Source of the DNA: Arsenophonus sp. aPb
GTDB lineage: Bacteria; Pseudomonadota; Gammaproteobacteria; Enterobacterales; Enterobacteriaceae
Length of the DNA stretch: 64,000 nucleotides
Reading direction: 5' to 3'
Assembly (NCBI RefSeq): GCF_029873475.1
Contig: NZ_CP123499.1
Location: 310,001 to 374,000 of the forward strand
Position numbers and translations under genes: made by a program. This document shows positions 9,690 to 22,700 of the stretch, one piece after another (the first letter of the stretch is position 1; the number at the start of each line of letters is the position of its first letter). The notes below the pieces were generated by a model. It did no database searches and was not told where the DNA came from. It saw nothing but the letters and a program-made list of their open reading frames with translations.

Positions 9690-11522
9690 ATGACTAATGA
9701 GACTGAAATCTCTTTTGCTGATTTAGGTTTATCAACACCAATTCTTTCTGCACTAAATGACCTTGGTTATGAAAAACCATCGCCAATCCAGCAGCAATGT
9801 ATCCCCTATTTATTAGACGGGTGTGACGTATTAGGTATGGCACAAACTGGTAGTGGTAAAACAGCAGCTTTTAGTTTACCGCTATTACATAATATAGATA
9901 TCACATTGAAAGCCCCGCAAATCTTAGTGTTGGCACCAACACGTGAGTTAGCCGTACAAGTTGCGGAAGCCATGAGTGAATTCTCCAAACACATGCGTTC
10001 AGTCAATGTGGTAGCACTCTATGGTGGGCAGCGTTACGATTCGCAGTTACGCGCACTAAGACAAGGTCCGCAAATTGTAGTGGGAACACCAGGTCGCTTA
10101 TTAGATCACTTGAAACGTGGGACATTAAATTTATCCCATTTACGTGGCTTGGTTCTTGATGAAGCGGATGAAATGTTACGCATGGGGTTCATTGAAGACG
10201 TTGAAAATATTATGAGTCAGATCCCAAGCGAGCATCAAACGGCACTGTTTTCTGCCACCATGCCGGAAGCGATCCGTCGTATTACTCGTCGCTTTATGAA
10301 ATCACCAAAAGAGATCAGCATTCAATCCAGTGTGACGACGCGCCCAGACATTACCCAAAGTTACTGGTCTGTCTATGGTATGCGTAAAAATGAAGCATTG
10401 GTTCGTTTTTTGGAGGCGGAGGATTTTGATGCGGCAATTATTTTTGTGCGCACTAAAAATGCTACATTAGAGGTTGCTGAAGCGCTTGAACGTAGTGGCT
10501 ATAATAGTTCGGCATTAAATGGCGATATGAATCAAGCTTTACGTGAGCAAACATTAGAGCGTTTGAAAGATGGCCGTCTTGATATATTAATTGCCACTGA
10601 TGTGGCAGCACGTGGTCTAGATGTTGAACGTATTAGTTTAGTTGTCAATTATGACATACCGATGGATGCCGAGTCTTATGTGCATCGAATTGGTCGTACC
10701 GGTCGAGCAGGCCGAGCTGGGCGCGCTATTTTGTTTGTGGATAATCGTGAACGTCGACTATTACGCAATATCGAACGTACCATGAAGCAGCCAATTACCG
10801 AAGTTGAATTACCAAGTGCGGCGGTTTTAAGTGAGCGTCGCCAAGCTAAATTTGCTGAAAATATTCAAAAGCAATTAGAAAGTGGTGACTTAGAGAAATA
10901 TCGTGCATTACTGACTAAATTAGTTGCTAATGATGAACTGGATATGGAAACTTTAGCTTCTGCGCTATTAAAAATGGCGCAAGGTGATCGGCCGTTAATA
11001 TTGCCACCTGATCCTGTTCGTCGTGCAAAACGTGAATTTAATTCGCGTGATGAGCGTCGTCGCAGTAATAGTAATGGTGCTTCGGAGCGTAGTCCGCGTC
11101 GCGAGCGTCGTGATGTTGGTGATATGGAATTGTACCGTATTGAAGTTGGTCGTGATGATGGCGTAGAAGTTCGCCACATTGTCGGTGCAATTGCTAACGA
11201 AGCGGATATTAGTAGTCGTTATATTGGTAATATTAAGTTGTTTGCCTCGCACTCAACGATAGAGTTACCAAAAGGAATGCCAAATGAATTACTTAATCAT
11301 TTGACACGTACACGTATTTTGAATAAACCAATGCAAATGCAATTGTTAGGTGAAGCACAACCGTTTGAACGTCGCGGCAATGGACAACGTAATGGTGGTG
11401 AATTACGTGAGCGAGGACGTCGCTTTGGTAACGAACGTCGTAGTGAGCGTGAACAGTTCCGTGGACGTAATGAAGGACATAATAACGCTGGATTACGTCG
11501 TCGTAGTAATCAAAATATCTAA
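9690..11522 (+). CDS. deaD: ATP-dependent RNA helicase DeaD (CsdA)
   Basis: DeaD is a DEAD-box helicase used in ribosome assembly and mRNA decay at low temperature. Starting at ATG 9690, the 610-residue product has the Q motif near its N-terminus, motif I AQTGSGKT (51-58), DEAD (157-160), SAT and HRIGRTGRAGR, then the C-terminal DbpA-like RNA-binding domain and an Arg/Gly/Asn-rich tail. An in-frame ATG at 9675 exists, but its ATGAGG provides the ribosome site for 9690, so the later start is preferred. A strong terminator follows. Confidence 0.97.
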   Translation: MTNETEISFADLGLSTPILSALNDLGYEKPSPIQQQCIPYLLDGCDVLGMAQTGSGKTAAFSLPLLHNIDITLKAPQILVLAPTRELAVQVAEAMSEFSKHMRSVNVVALYGGQRYDSQLRALRQGPQIVVGTPGRLLDHLKRGTLNLSHLRGLVLDEADEMLRMGFIEDVENIMSQIPSEHQTALFSATMPEAIRRITRRFMKSPKEISIQSSVTTRPDITQSYWSVYGMRKNEALVRFLEAEDFDAAIIFVRTKNATLEVAEALERSGYNSSALNGDMNQALREQTLERLKDGRLDILIATDVAARGLDVERISLVVNYDIPMDAESYVHRIGRTGRAGRAGRAILFVDNRERRLLRNIERTMKQPITEVELPSAAVLSERRQAKFAENIQKQLESGDLEKYRALLTKLVANDELDMETLASALLKMAQGDRPLILPPDPVRRAKREFNSRDERRRSNSNGASERSPRRERRDVGDMELYRIEVGRDDGVEVRHIVGAIANEADISSRYIGNIKLFASHSTIELPKGMPNELLNHLTRTRILNKPMQMQLLGEAQPFERRGNGQRNGGELRERGRRFGNERRSEREQFRGRNEGHNNAGLRRRSNQNI

Positions 11523-11552
11523 TGTAATAAGATTAATATCTTATTTGACGCC

Positions 11553-11582
11553 AAAAGCTGAATTCAATTGAATTCAGCTTTT
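11553..11582 (+). terminator. Intrinsic terminator after deaD
   Basis: A perfect 13-base inverted repeat (AAAAGCTGAATTC / GAATTCAGCTTTT) with a 4-base loop, continued by T, ends the core operon. Accessory island 1 begins just beyond. Confidence 0.85.
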
Positions 11583-11608
11583 TGTTTATTAAAACGACAT
11601 CAACCAAA

Positions 11609-11695
11609 TCAACATAATCCTAACACCTCTTTGAATACTTTTAGATAGCGACCGCTGATCGGAATTGGTTGACCATTACTTAATACTAATTTTGC
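11609..11695 (-). pseudogene. C-terminal remnant of a LytTR-type response regulator
   Basis: Reading the minus strand, about 28 codons ending at the TGA at 11609-11611 give a peptide with NGQPIPISGRYLKVFKEVLGL. This resembles the last beta-hairpin and helix of LytTR DNA-binding domains, which commonly read as IPVSRRYLKxLKExLGL. The next in-frame codon upstream is a stop and no other part of such a gene is visible. I call it a leftover of a deleted regulator gene. The match is short and from memory. Confidence 0.4.
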
Positions 11696-11713
11696 CTAAC
11701 TATTTTCAGCAAA

Positions 11714-11812
11714 AGTGTCGTGGTCCAAAAAACAGCAGCTGCGGCTGCCCAACTTTTTCATGTACCTCCCTCGACGATTGCAAGGTAATTGGCAAAGCAG
11801 CCACTTACCATG
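11714..11812 (+). pseudogene. N-terminal HTH remnant of a LysR-family regulator
   Basis: The frame from 11714 reads KTAAAAAQLFHVPPSTIAR and then a stop at 11786, followed by LAKQ in the same frame. This resembles the winged-helix start of LysR-type regulators (SFTAAAxxLHVSPSTISRQIxxLE). No start codon, linker or effector domain is present, so only a decayed fragment remains. Confidence 0.35.
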
Positions 11813-11815
11813 CAA

Positions 11816-12054
11816 AGGCCTTAGCATGTTTTAAATTCCGTTTTCTGAACAAATGCTTATCAGGGCGTCGTTAACGCAAAGCGTTACAATGGTAAAGGGT
11901 ATTAAGAGACTTATGCTAAAAGATGTCAATTTTATCTTTATAGATGAAATTAAATATCATCTATTGATAAATATTATTTCGTTATATTATTCTTATCAAC
12001 TTAACAGGATGTTAAAAATAACGTTACAATTGAATAAAGCGAATATAGGAAGCT
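11816..12054 (+). other. Leader region of the CDI operon
   Basis: The interval between the regulator debris and cdiB is AT-rich and has no credible gene. It should hold the cdiBA promoter, but no convincing -35/-10 pair stands out. An AGGAAG ribosome site ends it. Confidence 0.4.
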
Positions 12055-13761
12055 ATGAAACGGAATTTATTGAAATATCGCCTTTTTTCTCTCGTTGTTT
12101 TACCCCCTTTCGCCGCGTCAGCTTCACACCTAAAGCCTGAGAATGCAGATAGATTGTTGCAACAGCAGGCGCAGCAGCAACAAGCTCAACAACAGCAATT
12201 GGCAGCCAGGGCACCGGATCTACATTTGTCTGTGCCGATGGTTAAAACCACATTACTGTTTCCAGATGAAAAACCGTGCTTCAGGCTTGAACAAGTCAGC
12301 GTGACAGGGCAAGCGGCGTTACCGCATTGGGTTCCCGTGCAACGTTTAGCGGATCAAGCTATCGGCCATTGTCTCGGCGTGAAGGGTATTAATTTACTTG
12401 TCACTAATATCCAAAATCGCTTAATCAGCCATGGTTGGATAACCACTCGGGTACTGGTGACAGAGCAAGATTTATCCTCTGGTGTATTGAAATTGGTGGT
12501 GATGCCGGGGAAAGTTCAAAAAGTTCTATTGACAGAAGACTCATCAAAATACACCACCTTATATACGGCGATGCCTGCCCGTCGAGGTAATTTATTGGAT
12601 TTACGTGACATGGAGCAAGGTTTAGAAAACTTGCAACGTCTATCGACCGTACAAGCTACACTGGAAATGGTGCCGGGCGATGGGCCTGGAGAAACTCAAA
12701 TTGTCATCAGGCGTCAGCAATCACGTTTCTGGCATGCCAGTGCATGGATGGATAACACGGGGGCAAAAAGCACAGGCAAACACCAGGCTGGTGTGATGTT
12801 GGCGCTCAATAATCCAACATCGCTAAGTGATCTTTTCTATATTGCGGCAACGCGTGATTTAAGCTTTTCGAGCAGTAAAGACAGCACTAACTACAGCGCT
12901 CATTACTCGCTACCATTTGGTTATTGGCAGTTTGCCACCAACGTCAGTGACTATAAATATACCCAAACAATTGCCGGATTCAGTGATGATATTCAATATC
13001 GGGGTAAAAGCAAAAGTCTCAGCCTGCAATTAAGCAATGTGCTCTATCGCGATGCCACTGCCAAAATGACAGTGACGTATGATGTGAATTTACGCGAAAC
13101 GCGTAACTTGATTTATGATACCGAAATTGAAAATCAAAAACGCCGGACGACTTGGTGGAAATTGGCACTTAATCATCAGCAATATGTCGGACGAGCGACA
13201 CTAACGGCGCGTGTGAGCTATCAACATGGTACGCGCTGGTTTGGTGCCATGCCGGCGTTTGAAGAGTCTCGTGACCGTGATTCAATGGATTATGCAACGG
13301 CACTGGCTAAAGTCATCCAATTTTCAGCGTCAGCCAGTGTCCCCTTTATGCTTGCCAACCACGTATTGCGCTTTGACAGCCAATATTTACGCCAAATTAG
13401 TCACACCCCACTCACCCCACAAGACCAGTTTAACATCGGTAACCGCTGGACAGTTCGCGGTTTTGATGGTGAGCGCACGCTGAGTGCGGATAGGGGGTGG
13501 ACAGTACGTAACAGCTTGTCTTGGGTAATACCAGTACCGGATCAGGAGCTCTATCTAGGAGCTGATTATGGTGAAATTGGAGGAAGAGGGGCTGATTTCA
13601 ACCTCGGTACACACCTTGCAGGAGGCGTTATCGGTTTGCGTGGCGCGATAAGCCCTGCCAATTTGAGTTATGACTTCTCTGTTGGTATGCCATTTTCTAA
13701 ACCGGATGGATTTAAAACCGATCCGGCGACATTGGCTTTTTCTGTAAACTGGAATTACTAA
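12055..13761 (+). CDS. cdiB: Two-partner secretion outer-membrane transporter (CdiB/ShlB family)
   Basis: CdiB-type proteins are Omp85-superfamily beta-barrels that export a large TpsA partner across the outer membrane. The 568-residue product has a signal peptide (about 1-22), a glutamine-rich linker (about 33-52), POTRA-like segments starting near CFRLEQVSVTG, and a C-terminal barrel with the hallmark VRGF motif (in WTVRGFDGERTLSADRGW) of the lumen-inserted loop. It ends in an aromatic-rich strand (SVNWNY). AGGAAG precedes the ATG. cdiA follows after 11 bases, so this is the dedicated exporter. The glutamine run at the position of the plug helix or linker is unusual. Confidence 0.92.
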   Translation: MKRNLLKYRLFSLVVLPPFAASASHLKPENADRLLQQQAQQQQAQQQQLAARAPDLHLSVPMVKTTLLFPDEKPCFRLEQVSVTGQAALPHWVPVQRLADQAIGHCLGVKGINLLVTNIQNRLISHGWITTRVLVTEQDLSSGVLKLVVMPGKVQKVLLTEDSSKYTTLYTAMPARRGNLLDLRDMEQGLENLQRLSTVQATLEMVPGDGPGETQIVIRRQQSRFWHASAWMDNTGAKSTGKHQAGVMLALNNPTSLSDLFYIAATRDLSFSSSKDSTNYSAHYSLPFGYWQFATNVSDYKYTQTIAGFSDDIQYRGKSKSLSLQLSNVLYRDATAKMTVTYDVNLRETRNLIYDTEIENQKRRTTWWKLALNHQQYVGRATLTARVSYQHGTRWFGAMPAFEESRDRDSMDYATALAKVIQFSASASVPFMLANHVLRFDSQYLRQISHTPLTPQDQFNIGNRWTVRGFDGERTLSADRGWTVRNSLSWVIPVPDQELYLGADYGEIGGRGADFNLGTHLAGGVIGLRGAISPANLSYDFSVGMPFSKPDGFKTDPATLAFSVNWNY

Positions 13762-13772
13762 GGCTAATCAGG

Positions 13773-16700
13773 ATGAATAAATTATTTTATCGTTTAATTT
13801 TTAATGTCGCGCGCCAAATGGTGATGGTCGTTGCTGACATTATCACTGGTCACCGTACCGGCCCGGTAGGCCAAACAGAAAATTCCATGGAAAAAGCCAC
13901 AGATAGCCGCCTGCGTTGGGTCATTAAATCCATCACCACCTCATTATGGTTAACCTTCGGCATGGTGAGTTTTAATGTGCAATCCTCTACTATCCAAGCA
14001 GATAGCAATGCACCGGCTAACCAGCAGCCAACGATTGTCAACAGCCAAAATGGCTTACCGCAAATCAACATCCAGACACCCAACCGTGATGGCGTTTCAC
14101 GCAACCAATACCGTCAATTTGATGTTGACCATAAAGGTGCGATCCTCAATAACAGCAGTACCAATGTGAATACTCAGCTTGGTGGCATTATTCAAGGTAA
14201 TGATTGGTTGGCAAAAGGGCAAGCTAAAATCATCTTGAATGAAGTCAATAGCCGTGACCCAAGCCAGCTCAATGGTTTTATTGAAGTTGCGGGTAAAAAA
14301 GCGGATGTCATTATTGCTAACCCAGCAGGGATTACCTGTAATGGCTGTGGTTTTATCAACGCCGACCAAGCCTTACTATCAGCGGGTAAGACTCTGATAG
14401 AAAATGGCAAAATTAAAGGTTTCGCAGTTGATAAAGGCAATATAAATATTGCTGGAAAAGGTTATAACGGCAATGATATTAACTACACTGCCTTAATTGC
14501 TCGCTCAGTAAAAATTAATGCCAAATTACACGCTAAAGATCTGGTGATCACCACGGGTAAAAATCAGCTCGCAGCTGATGGCAAAACGATCCTTAAAACC
14601 GATCATTCAGCGCAGGATGAACCCCCTGAATTTGCTCTCGATGTCTACGCACTCGGGGGTATGTATGCTAATCGGATAACCATGCGCGGCACAGAGCATG
14701 GCGTTGGAGTGCGTAATGCCGGCCATATTGCTGCTCAAGCGGGCGATATTTCCTTATCTGCTGATGGTAAAATTACTAATGTGGGGGCTATCATCGGCAA
14801 CCAACATTTAGCGATTAAAAGCCAGCAAATGGTTGCTAACGGTGGCACACTAATGGCTGAGCAACATATTAATTTAACCGCTAAAAATGCGATTAACAAC
14901 ACAGAGAAAGGCCAAATCGTCGCGGGTGAAAATATTGTTGCCCATGCTGAGTGGATTAACAGCGATTATGGCACACTGGTTGCTGCCGGTGTGGATAGCA
15001 AAGGGAAATTAACCAGCACGGGCTCACTGATGGTTAGGGGCCAAAAAACGGTTGCACTACAAGGTAATATTGTTGCTAAACAAAATATAGTGCTGACTGG
15101 CAGTGCAATTGATTTATCTGGCTCCGCTATCAAAGCGAAAGCAATGATATTGACCGCTACCGAAGCAAATATTGACACAAAACAAGCCAATATTTTGGTT
15201 GATAATAAAGCGCTATTGACGGCGAAAAAAGGGCTTGATAATCAAAAAGGTCAGCTTGTTGCCAATCAAATAGTGCTAATTAGCCCTGAGTTTATCAACA
15301 ACCGACAAGGTAAATTAATTCAACAAAGCAGATTTGATAATCGATGGCACACCCGTACCTTGCACAATCAGCAGGGAGAAATCAGCCTGGCAGGCGACAC
15401 CAATATAGTAGTTAATGAACTGGATAATCAATCGGGTCGTCTGTTGATCCGTGCTAGTAAGTTGGATATTGATAGCCAAATACTGAATAACCAGCATGGT
15501 CATCTAACCACTACTGGCAAGGATGCTACTCACATTAAAGCCAACCTGCTTACCGGCCAACAGGGTGAGATCCTAACGAATGGCGCACTAAAATTAAAGA
15601 GCCAATCAATTAACCTCGATCAAGCAACCACGCAAGCTAAAAATATTACTATTCAAGGGCAAAACCTGTCACATCAAGCTGGGCAGATGCGGCAAACAGG
15701 TGCAGAAACAGGCCAGATCACACTGAGCGAAACCTTAAATAATCAATCAGGCAATATCAGCAGCCAAGGTGATCTAACGCTTAATATTAATAAACTTGAA
15801 AACCAGCAAGGGACAATAATTACCGAAAAAACGGCTTCATTAAGCGTGGTTGCCCGACAAAGTATTGATAATAGCCAAGGCAGCCTGATTGGTGAAAAAA
15901 ATGTTTTTTTAAATACCCTGGCGCTGACGCACGATGATGGAAAATTAATCAGCAACCAAGCAGATATGCTAATTCAGACTCAGATGCTGCAAGGACGGCG
16001 TAGTAACATTTCATCCAACGGGCAGCTGCGGTTAACTGCTACAGAGGTTGATCTGACGGAAGCGAATACTCAGGCTGATAATATCCAATTTATAGTCAAT
16101 AGCCTGAACCATAACCGAGCGAGCTTAACCCAACTGGGCGAACAGCAAGGTTCAATTCAGGTTGCTCAGCAGTTGACCAATCGTGCTGGGGATATCAGTG
16201 CTAATGGTTCATTTGTGATTAAAGCCAAACAGCTGGATAACCTGCAAGGTAAATTGATCACTAAGCGGGGAGATTTGGAGCTTATCATTAATGAGGATAT
16301 CAATAACCAGGCGGGTTTGATTACCGCTGAACAGTTATTGATGATGAGTAATCAAGCACTGTTCAACCACCAGGGTCATCTACAAGCAACCAACATTGAT
16401 ATTAATACTCATCAACAACAGTTTGATAATAGTGAAGGCAGATTGCATGCTCTGAAAAAACTCACCTTACACTCGGGTAAGCTTGCAAATCAGCGAGGTG
16501 TTATTCAGTCAGGCAGTAACATGCTGATTGATACCCACGGTCAGCAACTGAGTAATAGCCAAACAGGTGATCAGCAAGGTATTGATGCCCAAGGCAGCTT
16601 ATCTATTTATAGTGGCGTGTTAAAAAACCAACAGGGTCGCATTTTTGCCAGGCAACAACTGAATATAGACAGTCAAGGGTTAGATAACCGCCAAGGACTG

Positions 16701-19700
16701 GTGACTAGTCAGTCAGACATCAAGCTGAACACCACCCAGTTTGACAACAGTCAAGGGACTATTAAAGGGCAATTAATCACCCTTGATACCCATGGGCATT
16801 CCTTAACCAACCTGGCGAAAACAGATGAGCAAGGTATCTTTGCCAGCCAACGACTAGCCTTAAAGATCGGCGAATTAATCAATTATCAAGGACATATTCA
16901 AGCCAATGATATCGCGTTAGATACGCAGCAAAAGCGGGTTGATAATCGCCAGGGAGAAATTATCGCCGACAATACCTTGGATGCCAAAATCGGTGAGCTT
17001 CAAAATGTACAAGGGCGAATACAAGCGGCTAAAAAATTGCAGCTTAATAGTCACGGACAACTAATTAATAATAACCATAGCCAGGCAACCGGCGGGATCT
17101 TAAGTGGTGGTAGTTTATCGCTCGAAAGTGGCAAATTGAGCAACCAGCATGGACAGATCCAAGGCGCACAGACCACGAAGTTAATGACCTTACTGCTTGA
17201 TAACCAACAGGGGCAAATCTTTTCTGCTAATGCATTTTCAATCGATACGCAACAACAACCGCTATTGAACCAAAAAGGCATTCTGGAGGGGAAAGGACAG
17301 GTTGAATTGCAATTGGGTGATTTTATCAATTCACAGGCAATTATTCAGGGCAAGGAAGGACTGAAGATTGATGCACTGCGTATTGATAACCAAAATGGTA
17401 CCCTGTTGAGCCAATCAATAATGAATATAAACGGGTTAGCGCTAAATAATAGCCAAGGGCTGCTCAAGTCACAGCAAAATACAGCGCTATCCATCAAGCA
17501 GAATATCGACAACCAGCAAGGCCAAATCTTATCTGCCGCAGATTTAACTATTCATGGGCAAGCGATAAACAACATTAAAGGCGTGATCCAGGGGCTTAAT
17601 TATGTGGCGTTATGGGCACAAACGCAGATTGATAATAGCCAGGGTTGGCTCAAAGCGAATAAAAAATTGCTTATCAGCAGTCAAAAAATAACTAATCTAG
17701 CGACAGCCCAGGCGGGCAAAGGGATCGAAGGCCAGCAAATATCACTCGATAGCGATAGTTTGCATAACCAAGGCGGTGTAGTGCGTGCTGCTCAAACGCT
17801 GGATGCTATTATCCGCCAACAACTGGACAATAGCCAAGGCATGCTATCGGTCGGTAGCCAACTGAATATCAGTGATGATGGCAACGGTCAAAAATTGCGC
17901 TTAGCCAATCAGCAAGGCGTCATGGTGAGTGATGGCTCGGCAACCATCATCGCTAACCAATTAGCCGGCGCGGGTAAGCTTAGCGCGCAAAAAGAGTTAT
18001 CCCTTTCCCTAAGTCAATGGTTTGAAAATCAAGGCTATATTCAAGCCGGTGAGCGCCTGGTGGCCAACTTTAAACAAGGTTTTAGCAACCATGGCTTATT
18101 ATCCAGCTTAGGTGATTTACTGCTTACCAGCCCAATGGTGATTAATAACCTGTCAGGCGAAATTAATGGGCAAAAGAGCCATATTAGCGTGAGTGGCAAT
18201 ATGCGTAATAGCGGCTTAATTGATGGTGGATTAACCCATATCAGCGCCCAATCCCTCGATAACATCGGCAGCGGTAGAATTTACGGTGATTTGCTCGCGC
18301 TTGCTGTTTGGCGCTTGATTAATGATAAACAGGCAGACAAATCTGCTGTTATTGCCGGCCGCAATGCAGTCAATATTGCTGTTGGCGACTTATTAAATCG
18401 CGACCATGCGCTGATTTATAGCGAGGGTAACCTGGTGATTGGCCAGGCATTAGATCACCAACTGCAGGCTACCGGCCGCGCGCAGAGTGTCAAAAACCAC
18501 AGTGCTAATATTGAAGCCGCCGGTGATCTGATACTAGCCACTGAGCGGCTGGAAAATAAAGATATCCATTTACAACTCTCGGATCAGCCGCTTGAAGTGA
18601 GTCGTGAACATTTTAATTGGTTTGATTTTGGTAATGGCCGACGTTACAAAATTGCGCCACGTAATGGTAATCAAACTCGTCATGCTATTAATGATGATGG
18701 CACATTAAACCTAGACGTGGGGATTGATTATGAAAGTTCTAACCGCTGGCGCATGTTTGAAAATGGCAACTGGACCAAGTATTTCTATGAATATGACTAT
18801 CAGCGTATCACTTATAAAACGCAGCTCATTAACCGTGATCCTGCGTTGATCACAAGTGGCAAGCATCTCACCCTGGATGGCCAGCAACTTAATAATGAAA
18901 ATTCACAGGTAGTGGCTGGGCAAAATTTGATTTTAACCGGTGAAGAACTCAATAACCAAGAAACGCAGGGTGTGCTTCGCATCACTGAAAAGGGTGATAC
19001 TATCTATCGTTATAAAGGTGGCGGTAAATGGAAAACGCGCAGTAACCACTCTCAATATCAAGGTGTCAATAGCGAACAAAGTTTATCATTCAATCTAATC
19101 GAAGTGACGGAACAGGCCGGAGAGATTAACAAGCCCCAGCTAGATGCCGCTAAGGTAAATAAACTGACTGAACAAACAGATGCGACTGCTGATGCCGATC
19201 TGGCGCCGCATTTTGTTGCTAATATTGCTCAGCAAGCCTTAAAAGATCAGCCGAACAGACCGTTGGATCTGCCGGCTCAGCAGACAGCCGTCATTCAGTT
19301 GCCAGCAATCAGCGGCAAAGTTGATTTTACTACTGATAAATCCGTTGACTCATCACCAACCATTTTGGCTAGTGTGATCAAAACCATAGAGCCAAATATT
19401 AAACTGCCAGATAACAGTCTGTTTAAGTTGACACCGGATAGCGACAGCCAATATCTGATTGAAACCGATCCCCGTTTTACCCACCATAAAAAATGGTTAT
19501 CGAGTATCGAGGTTGTTACTCACGCGCAGCTGCATAAGCGGTTAGCTGATGGTTATTATGAACAGCGTTTAGTGCGCGAGCAACTGATGGAACTCACCGG
19601 TCAACGGCGACTGGCTAACTATCAAAGTGATGAACAGCAATACCGAGCGCTCCTGACCAGCGGGGTAGCTTATGGTGAGCGGTATAATTTGACACCGGGT

Positions 19701-22700
19701 ATTGCCTTATCGCCAGCGCAAATGGCTAATCTCACCAGCGACATGGTGTGGATGGTGAATAGAGAGGTGTTGTTGCCAGATGGTCGTATTGAGAAGGTCA
19801 GTGTTCCACAGCTGTATGTGCGCGCTCGCCAGGGGGATTTAAATGGCAATGGAGCACTGCTGGCAGGAGGCAATGTTTCTGCCGATATCACTGCTAAGCT
19901 GTTAAATAGTGGTGAAATCGCGAGTCGTCAATTGACTGATCTGCAAAGTGAAACTATTCATCACAGTGGGCGTATGCAGGCTAAAACAGTTCAGCTTAAG
20001 GCATTAAAAGATATCCAAAATCTGGGCGGCGAAATTGGCGGCGCAGACCGCGTTTCATTAGCCGCCGGCGGTGATATTCGTAGTGAAACGGCGCAACTTG
20101 GCGATGGCCAATCGTCATTGCTAGATCGCCCAGCCAGTATTTATATAACGGGTGATAATGGTCAGCTGACGTTAAAAGCCCGCCAGGACATCAAGCTGAT
20201 TGCCAGCCAAATTGCTAATTTGGGCGCGGGTGGCAAAACGGATATTCAGGCCGGGCAAAATATTCAGTTAGCCACCCGTAATGTGCGTTCAGCTTTCGAT
20301 TATACGCGCAATTCCAACAACTATTATCGGGGTGAAAACGCCACGGAAATTGGCACCCATATCCAAACGCAAGGTGATTTAGCCTTATCGGCAGGGCAGG
20401 ATTTATCAGCACGTGCTGCCAATCTATCAAGCGGTGGAGCGCTCTCTTTCAATATCGGGCGCGATATCCATATCACCTCAGGTGTTGCAAGCAGCGACTA
20501 TGCTAAGCACAGTAAACATACCGATAAAGGATTTTTATCGAGCACCACCACCGAAAGGCACCATCAACTGACTGAACGCAGCGCCATTAGTAGTCGCTTT
20601 AGTGGTCATTCTATCAATGCGACGGCGGGCAATGAGATAGATATTCATGCTAGTAATCTATTTGGCACCAACAGCGTCACGCTAAAGGCGGGTGCTCAAC
20701 TCAATGTGAGCACGTCAGATGAAACGTTGCATGAAACCCATATATCGAAAACCCACAACTCAGGTTTAATGAGCACGGATGGGCTGGGTTTCAGCTTAGG
20801 CGCAAACCGGCAAAAAATCACTCATGATACGGATAACACGCAGAAAAAAGGCAGCGTGATAGGCAGTATGGCCGGTAATGTAACCTTAACTGCGGGCGCG
20901 CAAGGGACGATTGCAGGCAGTGAACTGATTGCAGCAAAAGATATCACTATCACCGGCAGCGATGTGACTATCACTGCGGCAGAAAATAGCCGCACCGATA
21001 TCAGCCGGCTAACCACTCAAGCCAGTGGTTTAACGCTTTCATTGGGGGGAACAACCGGCAGTGCCCTTGATAGCATGGTGCGCACGGCAAAATCGGCTAA
21101 ACAAGAAGAGGATAGCCAACTGGCTGCCCTTAAAGGGATGAAAGCGGGATTACAGGGGGTGCAGGCGGGGCAAGCGGCTCGCTTGGCGGCAGCGCAAGGT
21201 AAAATGCCTTCTGTGGCTATCAATCTGTCTTATGGTCGCCGCTCGTCACAATCCACCATCAAAACAGAGCAAAACACGGCGTCGGGTAGCCGTTTAAGTG
21301 CGGGTGACAATCTTACGCTGACGGCAACGGGCAGGAAAGAAAGCAGCCAAGGACAGTTAACGGTTGAAGGCAGTCAGTTGGCTGCGGATAAAAACATTAG
21401 CCTGCTGGCCAAAAATAATATCGACCTGATAAGTGCCAGCAATCGGCAAAAAGTAAATAGTAAAAACGCCAGTCAAGGTCTGTCAATGGGTATTGGCTAT
21501 GGTACAGACGGTTGGAGTGCTAACGTTGGGGCTAATAAAAGCCAAGGGTTTGAAAAAGGAAATAGCCAGTTTTTCACTGATAGTCAACTCAATGCTGGCC
21601 AGCAGCTAACAATGGAAAGTGGTCAGGACACGCGCTTAACCGGCGCGCAAGTGAGCGGTGAAACGGTTAAAGTGGATGTTGGTGGTGACCTGAGGTTAAC
21701 TAGCCAACAACTTATCGATAAATATGCTGCCAAACAGACCAGTTCAAGCCTGGGCGCGAGTATTAGCCAGGGCGGCGGCTCACTGAATGTGTATGCCAAC
21801 AAAAGCGAGCTGCACAGTGACTATCAATCGGTCGATAAACAAACCGCTATCAATGCCGGTCAAGGCGGTTTTGCTATTAGGGTGGGCAAGCACACGCAAT
21901 TGGATGGAGCCGTGATTGGCAGCACGGCCGGGGCGGATAAAAATAGACTCGACACGGCCACATTAGGTTTTAGGGATAGCACCAACCGCGCTGAATATAA
22001 GGTGGATAGCCAAAGTGGCGGCTTTAGTTCAGGCGGCGCCACGGTGGGTGAGCAGTTTGTTACCAATGCAGCGGGTTCGTTGCTGACCAATATGAATAAC
22101 CAAGGCAAAGCGAGCAATACCACCCACTCAGCGGTGTCGGAAGGTCAACTCATTATTCGCCACCAGGACAAGCAGCAACAGGCTGTGGCAGAGCTGAGCC
22201 GTGATGTGGACAAGGCGCATGTAAAACTGAAACCGATTTTTGACAAACAGCAAGCGCAAAAACGGATCGAACGAAATCAGCTGCTAGGAGAGTTAGGTCA
22301 GCAGCTTACCGATATTGCGGTGACGGAAGCCACGATTAGGGCGACGCAAGAAGTCAACAAAAACCCGATGCCCCCGAGTGATAAGGAACGCAAGGTTGCG
22401 AGGAAAGCGCTAAAAGAACAAGGAGTTGAAACCAATGACCCAACTGTTATTGATAACTACATCTATAAGCAAGCTATCCAGGCAACAATCAATGGTTCAG
22501 GCTGGGGTGTCGGCGGCAGCAACCGCCGCATCGTCGAGGCGGGCACCGCCTTAATTCAAGGCCTGGCCAATGGTGATGTGAACCAAGCGGTAGCGAATGC
22601 CAGTGCGCCCTATATTGCCAATCAAATCGGCCAGCATATTGGCGAAGATAACAAAGCCGGTCGCTTGGCCGCCCATGGAATTGCTAACGTTGCATTAGCG

